DNA of 41,552 bases from an archaeon (GTDB lineage: Archaea; Thermoproteota; Thermoprotei_A; Marsarchaeales; Marsarchaeaceae). Positions 7,424 to 15,121 of the stretch are shown one piece after another (positions within the stretch are counted from its first letter, which is position 1; the number at the start of each line of letters is the position of its first letter). The translations under genes were made by a program, and so were the position numbers. The stretch covers positions 1-41,552 of the forward strand of contig JAJYZJ010000013.1 of assembly GCA_021800035.1 (NCBI GenBank), in the 5' to 3' direction. Below the pieces are notes generated by a model, which ran no database searches, had not been told where the DNA came from, and saw only the letters and a program-made list of their open reading frames with translations.

Positions 7424-9109
7424 TTGCACAGCAAAGACCACGAACTCATGAGCCTCGCGCGCAAGGCTTTCCCTTACACTATGACGGAAGACCAGACCAG
7501 AATACTAAACGTAATATTCGCAACGCACCGAAGACGAATATGCTCTCTCATTGAAGCTGCAAATGGAGCTGGTAAGACAACTTGCATAGCAGTTGCAGCA
7601 GCAACTTTAGCTACAAAAGGCGAACGGCCTACCATCGCCTGTTCAACTCATTCTCAGACTTCTCGCGTTATCGAGGAGCTTCGACGTCTTCAACAAAAAT
7701 ACAAGGCTGTCGTTCTTGGTAGCAGAGACGCCCTCTGCTCTTCAGATGGACTCAAGTCTGCAAAAGCGATTTGTGCCTTACCCAAGCTCAGATTCCGGTG
7801 CCCCTACTTTCCACCTGCAGCAGATTTTCATCCTTGGACCATGAACATTTCAGAAATGGTGTCGGTCGCTGCTGAGAAAGAAATCTGTGCATATGAGACC
7901 TGCTGGAACAGCGCCTCTCAGTCCGATATTGTAATTGTACCACAGGCTTACCTACTTAGCGAGTATTCATGGAAAAAGGCGTCAAGAATCATCGACTCCT
8001 CAATGTTGATGATAGATGAATGCCATAATGTTCTTACCCGCTCATTCGAGGTCTTTGACGTTGGAATTGAATTCATCTCAGAGGCCGGAAGAGAAGTTTC
8101 CAAGCTACTGAGAAGCAGGAAAAAGTGGACTAAGAAAAAACTGATTTCCACAGTAGGTTCAATAGCCGCTATTTACGACGCTGTAACCGCAGAAGCTGAG
8201 GTAGCCGCGGACTGTTCGAAGCACGCGCTCGGATATCGTCTCTCCCGGGAATATATTGCGCTCAAAGCCCTTTTTGAGGGAAATTACACTACGCTGATAG
8301 TTGGAAACAATTCGGCAAGGGGCCTGCGCGACGATGCTTCAGATTCTTTCGGCGAACGTCTTAGCTACTTTGACTCAACTGTTATGATGTCGGCCACCCC
8401 AGGGGCCGTGAAGCTCTACACTTCGCTTCTGCGAGAGAGACCCTTGTATGTCGAACGAATACCGAGTCCTTATCGTGACGGCCAGCTGAGGGTATACATT
8501 GTAACAGACTTTACTACAAAATTTACAGAAAGGAAGCCGTCAGACGGCGCAAGGTTGGCATCATTAGTCGATATAGCGCTCCGTGGTAGGTCAGACGCCA
8601 GACTGGGCATCTTCTTTCCTTCGTATGCATATATGCACGAAACAGCAAATTGTTTCACCAAAATTGGCTATACCCTGATACCATCAAACCGTGAAGAACT
8701 CACGCCAGTTGTCACGCTGTCGGATTCTGAGGGACACTTGGTCATGCTGGCAGTCCAGGGAGGAAAGGCAGGGGAAGGATATGAATATCCAGGAGGGCTC
8801 GACATAGTGCTAGTTGTCGGTCTTGCGCTACCGGTACCCTACCCCACCGGATTGGAAGCGATGTTAGCTAGCTCTCTGGCGTTTGAGGTGTCATCGGTTT
8901 ACGCATATCACATCTCCCAAGCAGTGCAGAAGGCAGTACAGGCAGTAGGCAGGGTGATTAGAGGCCCCCGCGACAAAGGGATAGGCGTACTTATGGACCG
9001 GAGATTCCTTAATCGCACGGTACTTGATTCTATGCCTACGTGGTTCAGGGATTGTCTGAAAGGCTCTGGCTCGTTTGGTTCGCTGGCTCAACTAATAATG
9101 GAGCGTTGA
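7424..9109 (+). CDS. XPD/Rad3-like SF2 helicase with Fe-S cluster
   Basis: A 561-residue helicase of the XPD/DinG type (5'-3' DNA unwinding in repair). Walker A is AANGAGKTT (45-53) and the Walker B box is DECH (198-201) rather than DEAH. Between them lie Cys105, Cys117, Cys126, Cys155 and Cys160, matching the Fe-S domain of XPD, where four Cys bind a 4Fe-4S cluster (Cys155 in CAYE fits the usual CPYE). SATP (motif III) and QAVGRVIRGPRDKG near residue 515 (motif VI) complete the core. Length equals that of archaeal XPD. The start may be TTG 7424 or ATG 7448. It is followed 4 bp later by a RadB-like gene and is probably cotranscribed with it. Confidence 0.88.
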   Translation: MHSKDHELMSLARKAFPYTMTEDQTRILNVIFATHRRRICSLIEAANGAGKTTCIAVAAATLATKGERPTIACSTHSQTSRVIEELRRLQQKYKAVVLGSRDALCSSDGLKSAKAICALPKLRFRCPYFPPAADFHPWTMNISEMVSVAAEKEICAYETCWNSASQSDIVIVPQAYLLSEYSWKKASRIIDSSMLMIDECHNVLTRSFEVFDVGIEFISEAGREVSKLLRSRKKWTKKKLISTVGSIAAIYDAVTAEAEVAADCSKHALGYRLSREYIALKALFEGNYTTLIVGNNSARGLRDDASDSFGERLSYFDSTVMMSATPGAVKLYTSLLRERPLYVERIPSPYRDGQLRVYIVTDFTTKFTERKPSDGARLASLVDIALRGRSDARLGIFFPSYAYMHETANCFTKIGYTLIPSNREELTPVVTLSDSEGHLVMLAVQGGKAGEGYEYPGGLDIVLVVGLALPVPYPTGLEAMLASSLAFEVSSVYAYHISQAVQKAVQAVGRVIRGPRDKGIGVLMDRRFLNRTVLDSMPTWFRDCLKGSGSFGSLAQLIMER

Positions 9110-9113
9110 GGCT

Positions 9114-9791
9114 TTGTCTGGCAGGGTGTGCCCTGAAAGACTGGACCCGCTCCTTCAGCTCGGGATACGGAAAATCGTGAGAGGTAACACGTATGTAGTC
9201 TGGGGGTCGTCTGGATCCGGTAAAACTCTGTTCTCAATACTCGCGGCTCTTAGTAGGACGGCGCTAGGCGAAAGGGTGCTCTTTGCTACACGACTCGCTG
9301 AAGGAGCCGGCCGCCTAAAAACGCTGAGCAAAGCTCACGGTCTCACGGAGGAAATGCTCGAAAGAATAATTACGCTCGATATAGACTCAAAAAACACAGA
9401 AGCCGCCTTGATCGAAATTACTAGACAAGGCCTTTCCTCAACCGTCATAGTAGACACTATCACCGCAAGCTATCTAACTTATGTATCAGAGAATCCGGAG
9501 TTATTGTTCCAGCGGAACAGGCTCCTCGCATCCTTTCTGGCAGAGCTACACTATTATCGCAGGAACGAGAATTTACTCTTAATCTTTACAGCAGACTCGG
9601 GACAGGAGCCGAGAGATCAGCCTATTGCCGGTCATGTGCTCAACTACTTCGCAGATATGACCATTCACCTACGCAAAAAAGATATGACCAATTCGGGGGA
9701 AGCGTATATCCGCGAGATGGGAGGCGCCGATACTACAAGATACTCTTATACTATGGACTATCTGGGATTCAACTCTGGTGGTAACCGCTGA
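9114..9791 (+). CDS. RecA-superfamily ATPase, RadB/KaiC-like
   Basis: A 225-residue single-domain RecA-fold ATPase with Walker A GSSGSGKT (31-38) and Walker B VIVD (111-114). The opening DPLLQLGIRKIVRGNTYVVWG follows the pattern of RadA/RadB paralogues, in which a short lead segment precedes the ATPase core. It lacks the N-terminal HhH domain of RadA. The nearest description is a RadB-like recombination mediator or other RadA paralogue; a KaiC-family signalling ATPase is the alternative. TTG start with GAGG at 9108-9111 right after the XPD stop indicates translational coupling with the helicase, supporting a role in repair (inference). Confidence 0.75.
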   Translation: MSGRVCPERLDPLLQLGIRKIVRGNTYVVWGSSGSGKTLFSILAALSRTALGERVLFATRLAEGAGRLKTLSKAHGLTEEMLERIITLDIDSKNTEAALIEITRQGLSSTVIVDTITASYLTYVSENPELLFQRNRLLASFLAELHYYRRNENLLLIFTADSGQEPRDQPIAGHVLNYFADMTIHLRKKDMTNSGEAYIREMGGADTTRYSYTMDYLGFNSGGNR

Positions 9792-9793
9792 AT

Positions 9794-10336
9794 GTGGGTG
9801 TGGCTATTGTTACAACGATTTACCTCGTCTTTCCTGCAATGACCGCTAATGCCGCCCCTGTTTTTATCAAAAAAGGTCACCCGATTGATTACGGCAAGCG
9901 TTTAAGGGATAAGCGACGACTATTTGGAGACGGTAAATCTTTCGAAGGTTTTGCTTTGGGTCTGGCAGTTGGAGTTGTCACAACTCTAATCGAGTTTGTG
10001 GGTATGCCTGGAACGCAGCGAATCGTTACTGGATTGACTTTTTCGATAGGCGCGCTATTAGGAGACCTTTGTGGCGCCTTTGTAAAGAGAAGAGCTGGAT
10101 TTGAAAGAGGGCAGCCGGCTCCGCTGTTGGATCAGTTGGACTTCGTCCTCGGGGCCTACCTACTCGCGATTGTTGTCAATTATGGGGTAGGAGAAGGCGC
10201 TTCCGTCTTTGGAAACAGAATCCCAGTCGGAGAGCAACTTACTATAGTGCTTACCTCTCTCTACATTATTCCAATAATACATTTGCTCACAAACGCAGGA
10301 GCCTATAGGTTGAAACTCAAAACTAATCCCTGGTAA
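9794..10336 (+). CDS. carS: CDP-archaeol synthase
   Basis: A 180-residue integral membrane enzyme that transfers CMP from CTP to unsaturated archaeal ether lipid (digeranylgeranylglyceryl phosphate), making the activated precursor of archaeal phospholipids. The family (PF01864, CarS) is recognised from TANAAPV near the N-terminus, the loop LFGDGKSFEGF, and the C-terminal cytoplasmic signature GDLCGAFVKRRAGFERG followed by PAPLLDQLDF. About five hydrophobic segments are visible. GTG at 9794 comes 2 bp after the RadB-like stop, so it sits at the end of the repair gene string although its job is lipid synthesis. Confidence 0.93.
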   Translation: MGVAIVTTIYLVFPAMTANAAPVFIKKGHPIDYGKRLRDKRRLFGDGKSFEGFALGLAVGVVTTLIEFVGMPGTQRIVTGLTFSIGALLGDLCGAFVKRRAGFERGQPAPLLDQLDFVLGAYLLAIVVNYGVGEGASVFGNRIPVGEQLTIVLTSLYIIPIIHLLTNAGAYRLKLKTNPW

Positions 10337-10397
10337 CTACCATGAATGCAGCTCGTCCTCGTCGTAGTCAGTAAGAAAATCCTCTCCTTCAGTAACT

Positions 10398-10407
10398 ATT
10401 AAATAAG
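10398..10407 (+). promoter_or_regulatory. TATA box of the aif2a-nop10 operon
   Basis: ATTAAATAAG centred about 32 bp before the ATG at 10434. The spacing predicts a transcript starting within a few bases of the start codon (leaderless mRNA), and no Shine-Dalgarno sequence lies between. Confidence 0.6.
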
Positions 10408-10433
10408 TAGCCGGCTTATCCTACCGATTTCTT

Positions 10434-11228
10434 ATGTCTCTCCTCGTAAGCTCTGACTGGCCACAGCGCGACGAGTTGGTAGTGGCCGTCATTGATGAAA
10501 TTGTGGATCATGGAGCTTACGTGAAGCTGGAAACCTACAAAGGAAAAAGAGGTTACCTGCCTATTTCAGAAGTGAGCCAAGGTTGGGTAACCGACATTAG
10601 CAGGTTCATTAATCCTGGCCAGCGGGTCGTGCTGAAGGCTATAAGGGTAAATCCGACTAAGGGTCACATCGACCTTTCCATGAAGAGGGTGACGCCTTCA
10701 GAACGGAACTCTGTGCTCAGGGCCTGGAAGCGCCGCAGAAGATTCGATAAAACTATTGAAAACGTTTTCGAGTCCCTCAAATTTACGAAAGAGCAACGGG
10801 CCCAAGTTCTGGAGAGATTGCTAGCACAACCAGATCCCCTTGCTGTTATCGAGAAGGCCGCCTCAGAGGGCGCCATTGCGCTCACTGAAGCCGGAATTGA
10901 ACCGTCATTGATTCCCGTTTTAGTAGAGTACTCGAAAAGGAACATCAAACTCAAAGAGTATACATCTTTGCTCAAATTCTCTGTATCAACGCCTGAAAAG
11001 AGTGGTGCACTCAAAATCAAATCCCTCCTCGAGGGGATTGAAAAAGTGCTTAGTATGAGGAGCGTGAACTATGTGGTGTACGTTGTCGCAGCCCCTAATT
11101 ATGCAATAGAAGTATCATCACAGAGGCCGAAGCTTGTGAACGCCGTAATGAAAGATATTCCACTGAAGCTGAGAGAACTAGCCAGTGGCCTGAATCTCAC
11201 GCTTGAAATAGCAGAAGACAATAAATGA
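10434..11228 (+). CDS. eif2a: translation initiation factor aIF2 subunit alpha
   Basis: A 264-residue alpha subunit of aIF2, which with beta and gamma carries initiator Met-tRNA to the small ribosomal subunit. It has an N-terminal S1/OB domain (residues about 8-85; DELVVAVIDEIVDHGAYVKL and GHIDLSMKRVTPSE), a helical middle domain, and a C-terminal alpha-beta domain. The acidic eukaryotic tail and the regulatory Ser51 region are not readable as such. It is the first gene of a short operon with nop10, overlapping it by ATGA. Length is typical. Confidence 0.95.
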   Translation: MSLLVSSDWPQRDELVVAVIDEIVDHGAYVKLETYKGKRGYLPISEVSQGWVTDISRFINPGQRVVLKAIRVNPTKGHIDLSMKRVTPSERNSVLRAWKRRRRFDKTIENVFESLKFTKEQRAQVLERLLAQPDPLAVIEKAASEGAIALTEAGIEPSLIPVLVEYSKRNIKLKEYTSLLKFSVSTPEKSGALKIKSLLEGIEKVLSMRSVNYVVYVVAAPNYAIEVSSQRPKLVNAVMKDIPLKLRELASGLNLTLEIAEDNK

Positions 11229-11422
11229 AGAGTCTTCTCAGAATTTGCCCCAATTGCCATAGATACACACTCCTAGAATCATGCGGAAAATGCAACTCCC
11301 CGACTTCGACTCCGCACCCAGCCAAGTTTTCCCCCGACGACAAATACTTTGCATACAGATTATCTGCCGTCTATAAGTCGAAGAAAGCTATGACGGATCA
11401 AAGCTCGGCGGGCTTTGAATGA
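11225..11422 (+). CDS. nop10: Nop10, H/ACA ribonucleoprotein subunit
   Basis: A 65-residue protein of the H/ACA RNP that guides pseudouridine formation in rRNA. The N-terminal zinc ribbon has CPNCHRYTL and CGKCNSPT, followed by the conserved P-x-x-F-SPDDKYFAYR segment that binds Cbf5 and guide RNA. The start overlaps the aif2a stop (ATGA), a pairing conserved in many archaea. Its C-terminal tail after YRLSAVYK is a little longer than in the shortest homologues. Confidence 0.93.
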   Translation: MKSLLRICPNCHRYTLLESCGKCNSPTSTPHPAKFSPDDKYFAYRLSAVYKSKKAMTDQSSAGFE

Positions 11423-11469
11423 CTCGGGATGGAGAGGTCGGATACCAGCCGGAGCGGCAGCCTGGCAAA

Positions 11470-11477
11470 CTATTTAT
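11470..11477 (+). promoter_or_regulatory. TATA box of the 126-residue membrane protein gene
   Basis: CTATTTAT lies about 30 bp before the ATG at 11504, the position expected for a leaderless transcript. It suggests that the membrane protein gene is transcribed separately from nop10. Confidence 0.5.
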
Positions 11478-11503
11478 CTTCCTAGTCATGTGATGATTCC
11501 AGA

Positions 11504-11884
11504 ATGAGCTTAGTCAGAAAAGTTTCAGAATTTTATGATAAAATAGGTAGGTACTTAGCAACAGTTTCTGAGTACATTGCAGTATTAATACTTATAGGCG
11601 TGCTTTCGGGCGGTTTATTTGTAGCCGTCTCGCACCCTCCGGTTGAGGGAACCACTTCGGGGGGAGCGGTAGCAATAATCTATCCAGGACCGAGCTACCA
11701 GTTCGGTGCCGAAGCATTTATCGTCGGGGCAATTCTGCTTATTGCTACTGTGGGTATTGTGGCCCTGTTCCGTGCCCCAAACGTCTATGGTCAGAAGCGC
11801 TACTCTACCGCGCTGGCTGCACTGGGAATCATAACTCTGCTAACGTCCATCATGGCTCTAGTATTCCTCTGGTCAGTAAAGTAA
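11504..11884 (+). CDS. uncharacterised three-helix membrane protein
   Basis: A 126-residue protein I do not recognise. After a short charged N-terminus (SLVRKVSEFYDKIGRYLATV) come three hydrophobic segments at about 24-42, 70-87 and 102-122. The loop between the first two is rich in Gly, Pro and Ser; the second loop carries RAPNVYGQKRYS. No catalytic or metal-binding motif is visible. It has its own TATA box, lies between nop10 and the convergent rps27e, and splits a ribosomal/translation gene cluster that is contiguous in many archaea. A role in membrane translocation or glycosylation would be a guess. Confidence 0.6.
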   Translation: MSLVRKVSEFYDKIGRYLATVSEYIAVLILIGVLSGGLFVAVSHPPVEGTTSGGAVAIIYPGPSYQFGAEAFIVGAILLIATVGIVALFRAPNVYGQKRYSTALAALGIITLLTSIMALVFLWSVK

Positions 11885-11907
11885 CGGAAATACATGAATT
11901 ACTCGGG

Positions 11908-12096
11908 TCAGTGTTCGGAGACTACTTCACCAATGATCTGCGCTTCTCCTCCTGTGGGGTCGACCAAGGGCTTACCGCAGACCTTGCAGACTACCCTTGA
12001 AGCCGCATGTGAGTATATAATCTGAACGTTTCCACAGTCAGCACAACGTACATCAAAAAATCTGGACCTTGGGGCGGGAATCGTCTCTCTAGTCAC
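11908..12096 (-). CDS. rps27e: ribosomal protein eS27
   Basis: A 62-residue small-subunit protein with a C4 zinc ribbon: CADC near residue 18 and CKVC near 37, in the order and spacing of eS27. FFDVRCADCGNVQIIYSHA is the family hallmark. GTG start at 12096 with GGAGG at 12106-12110. It is the last gene of the leftward pcna-primase-gins-rpl44e operon and converges with the membrane protein gene. Confidence 0.95.
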   Translation of the reverse strand: MTRETIPAPRSRFFDVRCADCGNVQIIYSHAASRVVCKVCGKPLVDPTGGEAQIIGEVVSEH

Positions 12097-12105
12097 GCAA
12101 AATTA

Positions 12106-12110
12106 CCTCC
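12106..12110 (-). promoter_or_regulatory. ribosome binding site of rps27e
   Basis: The minus strand reads GGAGGTAAT ending 9 bp before the GTG at 12096. It matches the CCTCC at the 3' end of the 16S gene in this window and decides the GTG start. Confidence 0.7.
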
Positions 12111-12115
12111 ACTTA

Positions 12116-12391
12116 TCACACAACATCTGCCTTCTTTAGGCGTATTCCCTTGCGGCTGAGAATGTATCCACATTTTTCACACTTCAGCTTAAGAGCTGCT
12201 TTCTTTGTAACTTTCGCAAGCCTCTTCTGTATGGGCTTCTTGGAGCCGCCATAACCTCTGTTCTCCATGGCATGCCTCAGTTCTCCAAGAGCCAGAGTAC
12301 GCCTTTTCCCAGCCTTATACAGCGAAACACTGTGTCGAGTGTGCGACTTGCACTTTGGGCAAAACGTATTAAGCTGCTTTGGGATTTTCAT
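12116..12391 (-). CDS. rpl44e: ribosomal protein eL42 (L44e)
   Basis: A 91-residue large-subunit protein near the E site. It has CPKC at residues 11-14 and CEKC near 75-78 forming the zinc site, and the conserved YKAGKRRTLALGELR and GYGGSKKPIQKR region between. Both ends match the family. The ATG overlaps the 3' end of the gins gene by 23 bp, so its translation is coupled to a replication gene. rps27e follows 19 bp later. Confidence 0.96.
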   Translation of the reverse strand: MKIPKQLNTFCPKCKSHTRHSVSLYKAGKRRTLALGELRHAMENRGYGGSKKPIQKRLAKVTKKAALKLKCEKCGYILSRKGIRLKKADVV

Positions 12392-12902
12392 TCGGAAACT
12401 TGTCCTCTAGGAACTGGACAATGCCGTACCTAGACAAGATGAGAGCGTCTTCTTCCGGTATATAAGCCATATCTCTTGCATCGAATGGACCGATATGCCA
12501 GACTGCAGAGTCCACAAATTTACCTACAGGTGAATTAAATATCACAATGCGGCGGTTAGGTCGAGAGGTGGTCCCCTCACGCATGATAAGCGAGCGGAAT
12601 GTCTGATAAGTTCTAATAAACCGACCGTAATCATTGAACACTTGCATTTCGTCTCGCGGACACTTGTCATAACTAGCTCCAGCTATTACCTTGGAAAGCC
12701 GCAAATCGAACAGGACCGCAAGCTGCTTGATGGTATGCTCCCTAAAATCTTCAATAAACTCACTCGCGGCAGATAAAGATGCGATTTCGAGCAGCATTTT
12801 CGAGTAAAACTCATCATCAAGAGCGCAGAGTTCTTCTGCCTCTTGTTCGTCTCGAATTGCCTTCGACAATCTGGCAGAGAGCTCATATGGCTTTAATGTC
12901 AA
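12369..12902 (-). CDS. GINS complex subunit, Gins51 type
   Basis: A 177-residue protein. An alpha-helical N-terminal part (to about residue 115) is followed by a small beta-rich C-terminal domain ending in EEDALILSRYGIVQFLEDKF. The order helical A domain then B domain is that of Gins51 (Sld5/Psf1 type); Gins23 has the reverse order. GINS joins MCM and a RecJ/Cdc45 homologue in the replicative helicase complex. Sequence conservation is low, so the context between priS (overlap 20 bp) and rpl44e (overlap 23 bp) carries much of the assignment. This neighbourhood is typical for archaeal gins51. Confidence 0.78.
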   Translation of the reverse strand: MTLKPYELSARLSKAIRDEQEAEELCALDDEFYSKMLLEIASLSAASEFIEDFREHTIKQLAVLFDLRLSKVIAGASYDKCPRDEMQVFNDYGRFIRTYQTFRSLIMREGTTSRPNRRIVIFNSPVGKFVDSAVWHIGPFDARDMAYIPEEDALILSRYGIVQFLEDKFPNENPKAA

Positions 12903-14010
12903 ATCTCGCTCCTCTTCTTACAACCACATAGTACGCTAAGGCACTATTAACCTCTATCGACTTCCCCTTATCCGAGGGTCCGAGAGACTCGCCCTTAATC
13001 TCTACTCGCAAGGGAACGTTTTCGACTAGTAACCTTTTCGAGGACCGGAGGTTCATTACAGCGCTCGTTAAGGGCTCGAAACCATCAAGGTCGGTTTTTG
13101 AAAGAATCTTGCATATCAATCCTGAACCCCCATGAACGCTTCCAGCCGCTCGCAGCAGTCGATTTAAGTCCACTGTAACCCTCTCGTCGATAGCAACCGT
13201 CAAATTGTTCATTGCCTCGCGCAGATATTCCTCAAGAACCCTCCTGTCTGTCCTGCGAACGCACAATTCGGTCGGCTTTGAAGCCGTAGCAAGCTGTGAA
13301 ACGATCCGCTGGGGCAGATGCGTTGGTGATGACCGATCCCGCTGCGCTGCTACCCTGTTTTTCAGCCATGAAAATGTCCTCAAATCCCAGCCATAGTCGT
13401 GCGTAAATGGTGCAATCGTTCCCCGCTTGGCCGGAGCCCATTCGGGCATGTGCCCAAGTGCGACGTGTTCAACGATTTGGCGGCGTAGCTGCGAGCCAAG
13501 CTCCTTAAACACCTTGTCCGTGATTCTCACATGAAAGCCCCTGCCGCCTGAGAAGGCAATAGTATAATCCCTGCTAGTAAGCCCGAAATCGGCTTCTATG
13601 AAATTGTCCAATAGTTTGAAGAGCTCCCTCTTTATCTCATCATAGTAAATATTGGAAATCCATCCGTCCTTTACTAGCGGATTGTCGGTTCGAAGTACCT
13701 GTTCTGCGTCTAGATCAAAAGGGAGCTCAGCCTCCATCCAGCCTTTATCTGCCATTGGAGCGGCAGCTCTCCTGTATGAAGCGACGCTATAATATACATC
13801 TTTTGGCAAAGTTTGTTGTATATATGAATGCAAGTCTCTGCCGTGCTTGAAGCTCATGTGACGCCTGAACTGACCAATGAAAAACGCAAAACCAAATTCC
13901 CTAAGCTCAATGCGCTCGGGGCAATAGACTTCTCCCACACTTGAATCATAGTGCTCTTTCAATAACTCATTCAGTACTTGATACTGCTTTCGTAGCTCTT
14001 CTGGATTCAC
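12883..14010 (-). CDS. priS: DNA primase small (catalytic) subunit
   Basis: A 375-residue archaeal-eukaryotic primase catalytic subunit that makes replication primers. Catalytic Asp99 and Asp101 are in LPFDLDAE, the nucleotide-binding motif SGGRGFHVR is at 154-162, and the third motif is VDLNRLLRAAGSVHGGSGL near 280-298. The family's usual SGHRG is SGGRG here, a conservative variant. The N-terminal REFGFAFF and MSFKHGRDLHSYI fit the family. It overlaps priL by 44 bp and the gins gene by 20 bp, so the primase and GINS subunits are made from one transcript. Confidence 0.96.
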   Translation of the reverse strand: MNPEELRKQYQVLNELLKEHYDSSVGEVYCPERIELREFGFAFFIGQFRRHMSFKHGRDLHSYIQQTLPKDVYYSVASYRRAAAPMADKGWMEAELPFDLDAEQVLRTDNPLVKDGWISNIYYDEIKRELFKLLDNFIEADFGLTSRDYTIAFSGGRGFHVRITDKVFKELGSQLRRQIVEHVALGHMPEWAPAKRGTIAPFTHDYGWDLRTFSWLKNRVAAQRDRSSPTHLPQRIVSQLATASKPTELCVRRTDRRVLEEYLREAMNNLTVAIDERVTVDLNRLLRAAGSVHGGSGLICKILSKTDLDGFEPLTSAVMNLRSSKRLLVENVPLRVEIKGESLGPSDKGKSIEVNSALAYYVVVRRGARFDIKAI

Positions 14011-15121
14011 CCTTTGCTAACCTCCATTTCCACAGATAAACCGAAACTGGGTGCTTTAATCTGGGATTACAATACCCATCAATTGGACAGAGTCTACTAA
14101 TTTTGAGAGAATCACAGCTCGGTGCAGTATACGATGTGTGCGAACCTATTTCACCGTAGATATGAGAAACCTGGTACTTGGTCATCTCCGCTCTAAAGTC
14201 GGATGCAGTCGTGAAAAGTTTTACTACATAGTCCTTTTCAACTCCAATCTGTCTCATGAACGAAGCAACTGCAAATCTTGCAAAGTGAGGAATGGATTCT
14301 CGCTTAGCCAGTTGCTCCACAAACAAACTAATGCAGGGCGGGTATTTCGTCGGGTCGTTTGGACGATTTACGCCTTCGTCGAACAAGGTCGACTCTGGTA
14401 AGAATTCCTTCATGTAGGTCTGGACAGAAGATATCCAAGCGGGTTTGTTTGTTGCCCCCCTAGCGACTTGGATTTTCCGCTCAAGTAGTCCCGCGAGGTA
14501 GGCAAAAGTCAAATCACCAGCGAGATCGGCTGCCTGATATTTTGACAGTATTATTTCCCCCCGCCGCAAAGGCAATGAGGCTAAAGTTCGCTTGGGTGGA
14601 CTCACAAACTTCGACGCCTTTGCCAGATAATCTTTTAGCGACAAACTGACAATATCGCCTTGTGCGACAAGTGGCAACCCCAAGTCTGTTTGATAATACT
14701 CTCGAATCGTGCCCTGGCTTTCACTTTCGAGGAGCGTAACTGTTCGCCTGGTAATCCAGCTAAAATAATGCCCTCCTAGCCGCATCTTGTAGTTTTCTGG
14801 ATAATCCGAGTATGCTAGAAAAGACATAATAGCTATGTAAGCAGACACCTCATCTTCTGGGTAAAGATAATCAACCTCCGGAATCGTTTCGAGCGCGGTT
14901 TTCCGCGTTCGCGAGAATATTTTACCTAGCTTGGTATACACATTTTCATTGAGTAATTCTTCTCTTAGCTCTTCTCCCCCCCATGATGAAAGGATGAAGG
15001 AGCTTCCCCAGTGGCTAAACGGGTAGCGAGCAGCTAATGTAGCCGAGTCTACCGATGTCTCTTTGCTCTCCAAGATTCTCACTGCTGATTCCGAGAAGCG
15101 AGCGTTGCATCTATTCCTCAT
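13967..15121 (-). CDS. priL: DNA primase large subunit, Fe-S protein
   Basis: A 384-residue regulatory subunit of primase. The C-terminal domain has four Cys (263, 336, 345, 351; in PPCI, SCDSL, LCP, YCNPRLKHP), the pattern of the 4Fe-4S cluster of PriL. The CNPRLKHPVSVY segment is diagnostic. The N-terminal helical domain is divergent, as usual. It overlaps pcna by 11 bp upstream and priS by 44 bp downstream. Confidence 0.93.
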   Translation of the reverse strand: MRNRCNARFSESAVRILESKETSVDSATLAARYPFSHWGSSFILSSWGGEELREELLNENVYTKLGKIFSRTRKTALETIPEVDYLYPEDEVSAYIAIMSFLAYSDYPENYKMRLGGHYFSWITRRTVTLLESESQGTIREYYQTDLGLPLVAQGDIVSLSLKDYLAKASKFVSPPKRTLASLPLRRGEIILSKYQAADLAGDLTFAYLAGLLERKIQVARGATNKPAWISSVQTYMKEFLPESTLFDEGVNRPNDPTKYPPCISLFVEQLAKRESIPHFARFAVASFMRQIGVEKDYVVKLFTTASDFRAEMTKYQVSHIYGEIGSHTSYTAPSCDSLKISRLCPIDGYCNPRLKHPVSVYLWKWRLAKGESRRATKAVSSTE

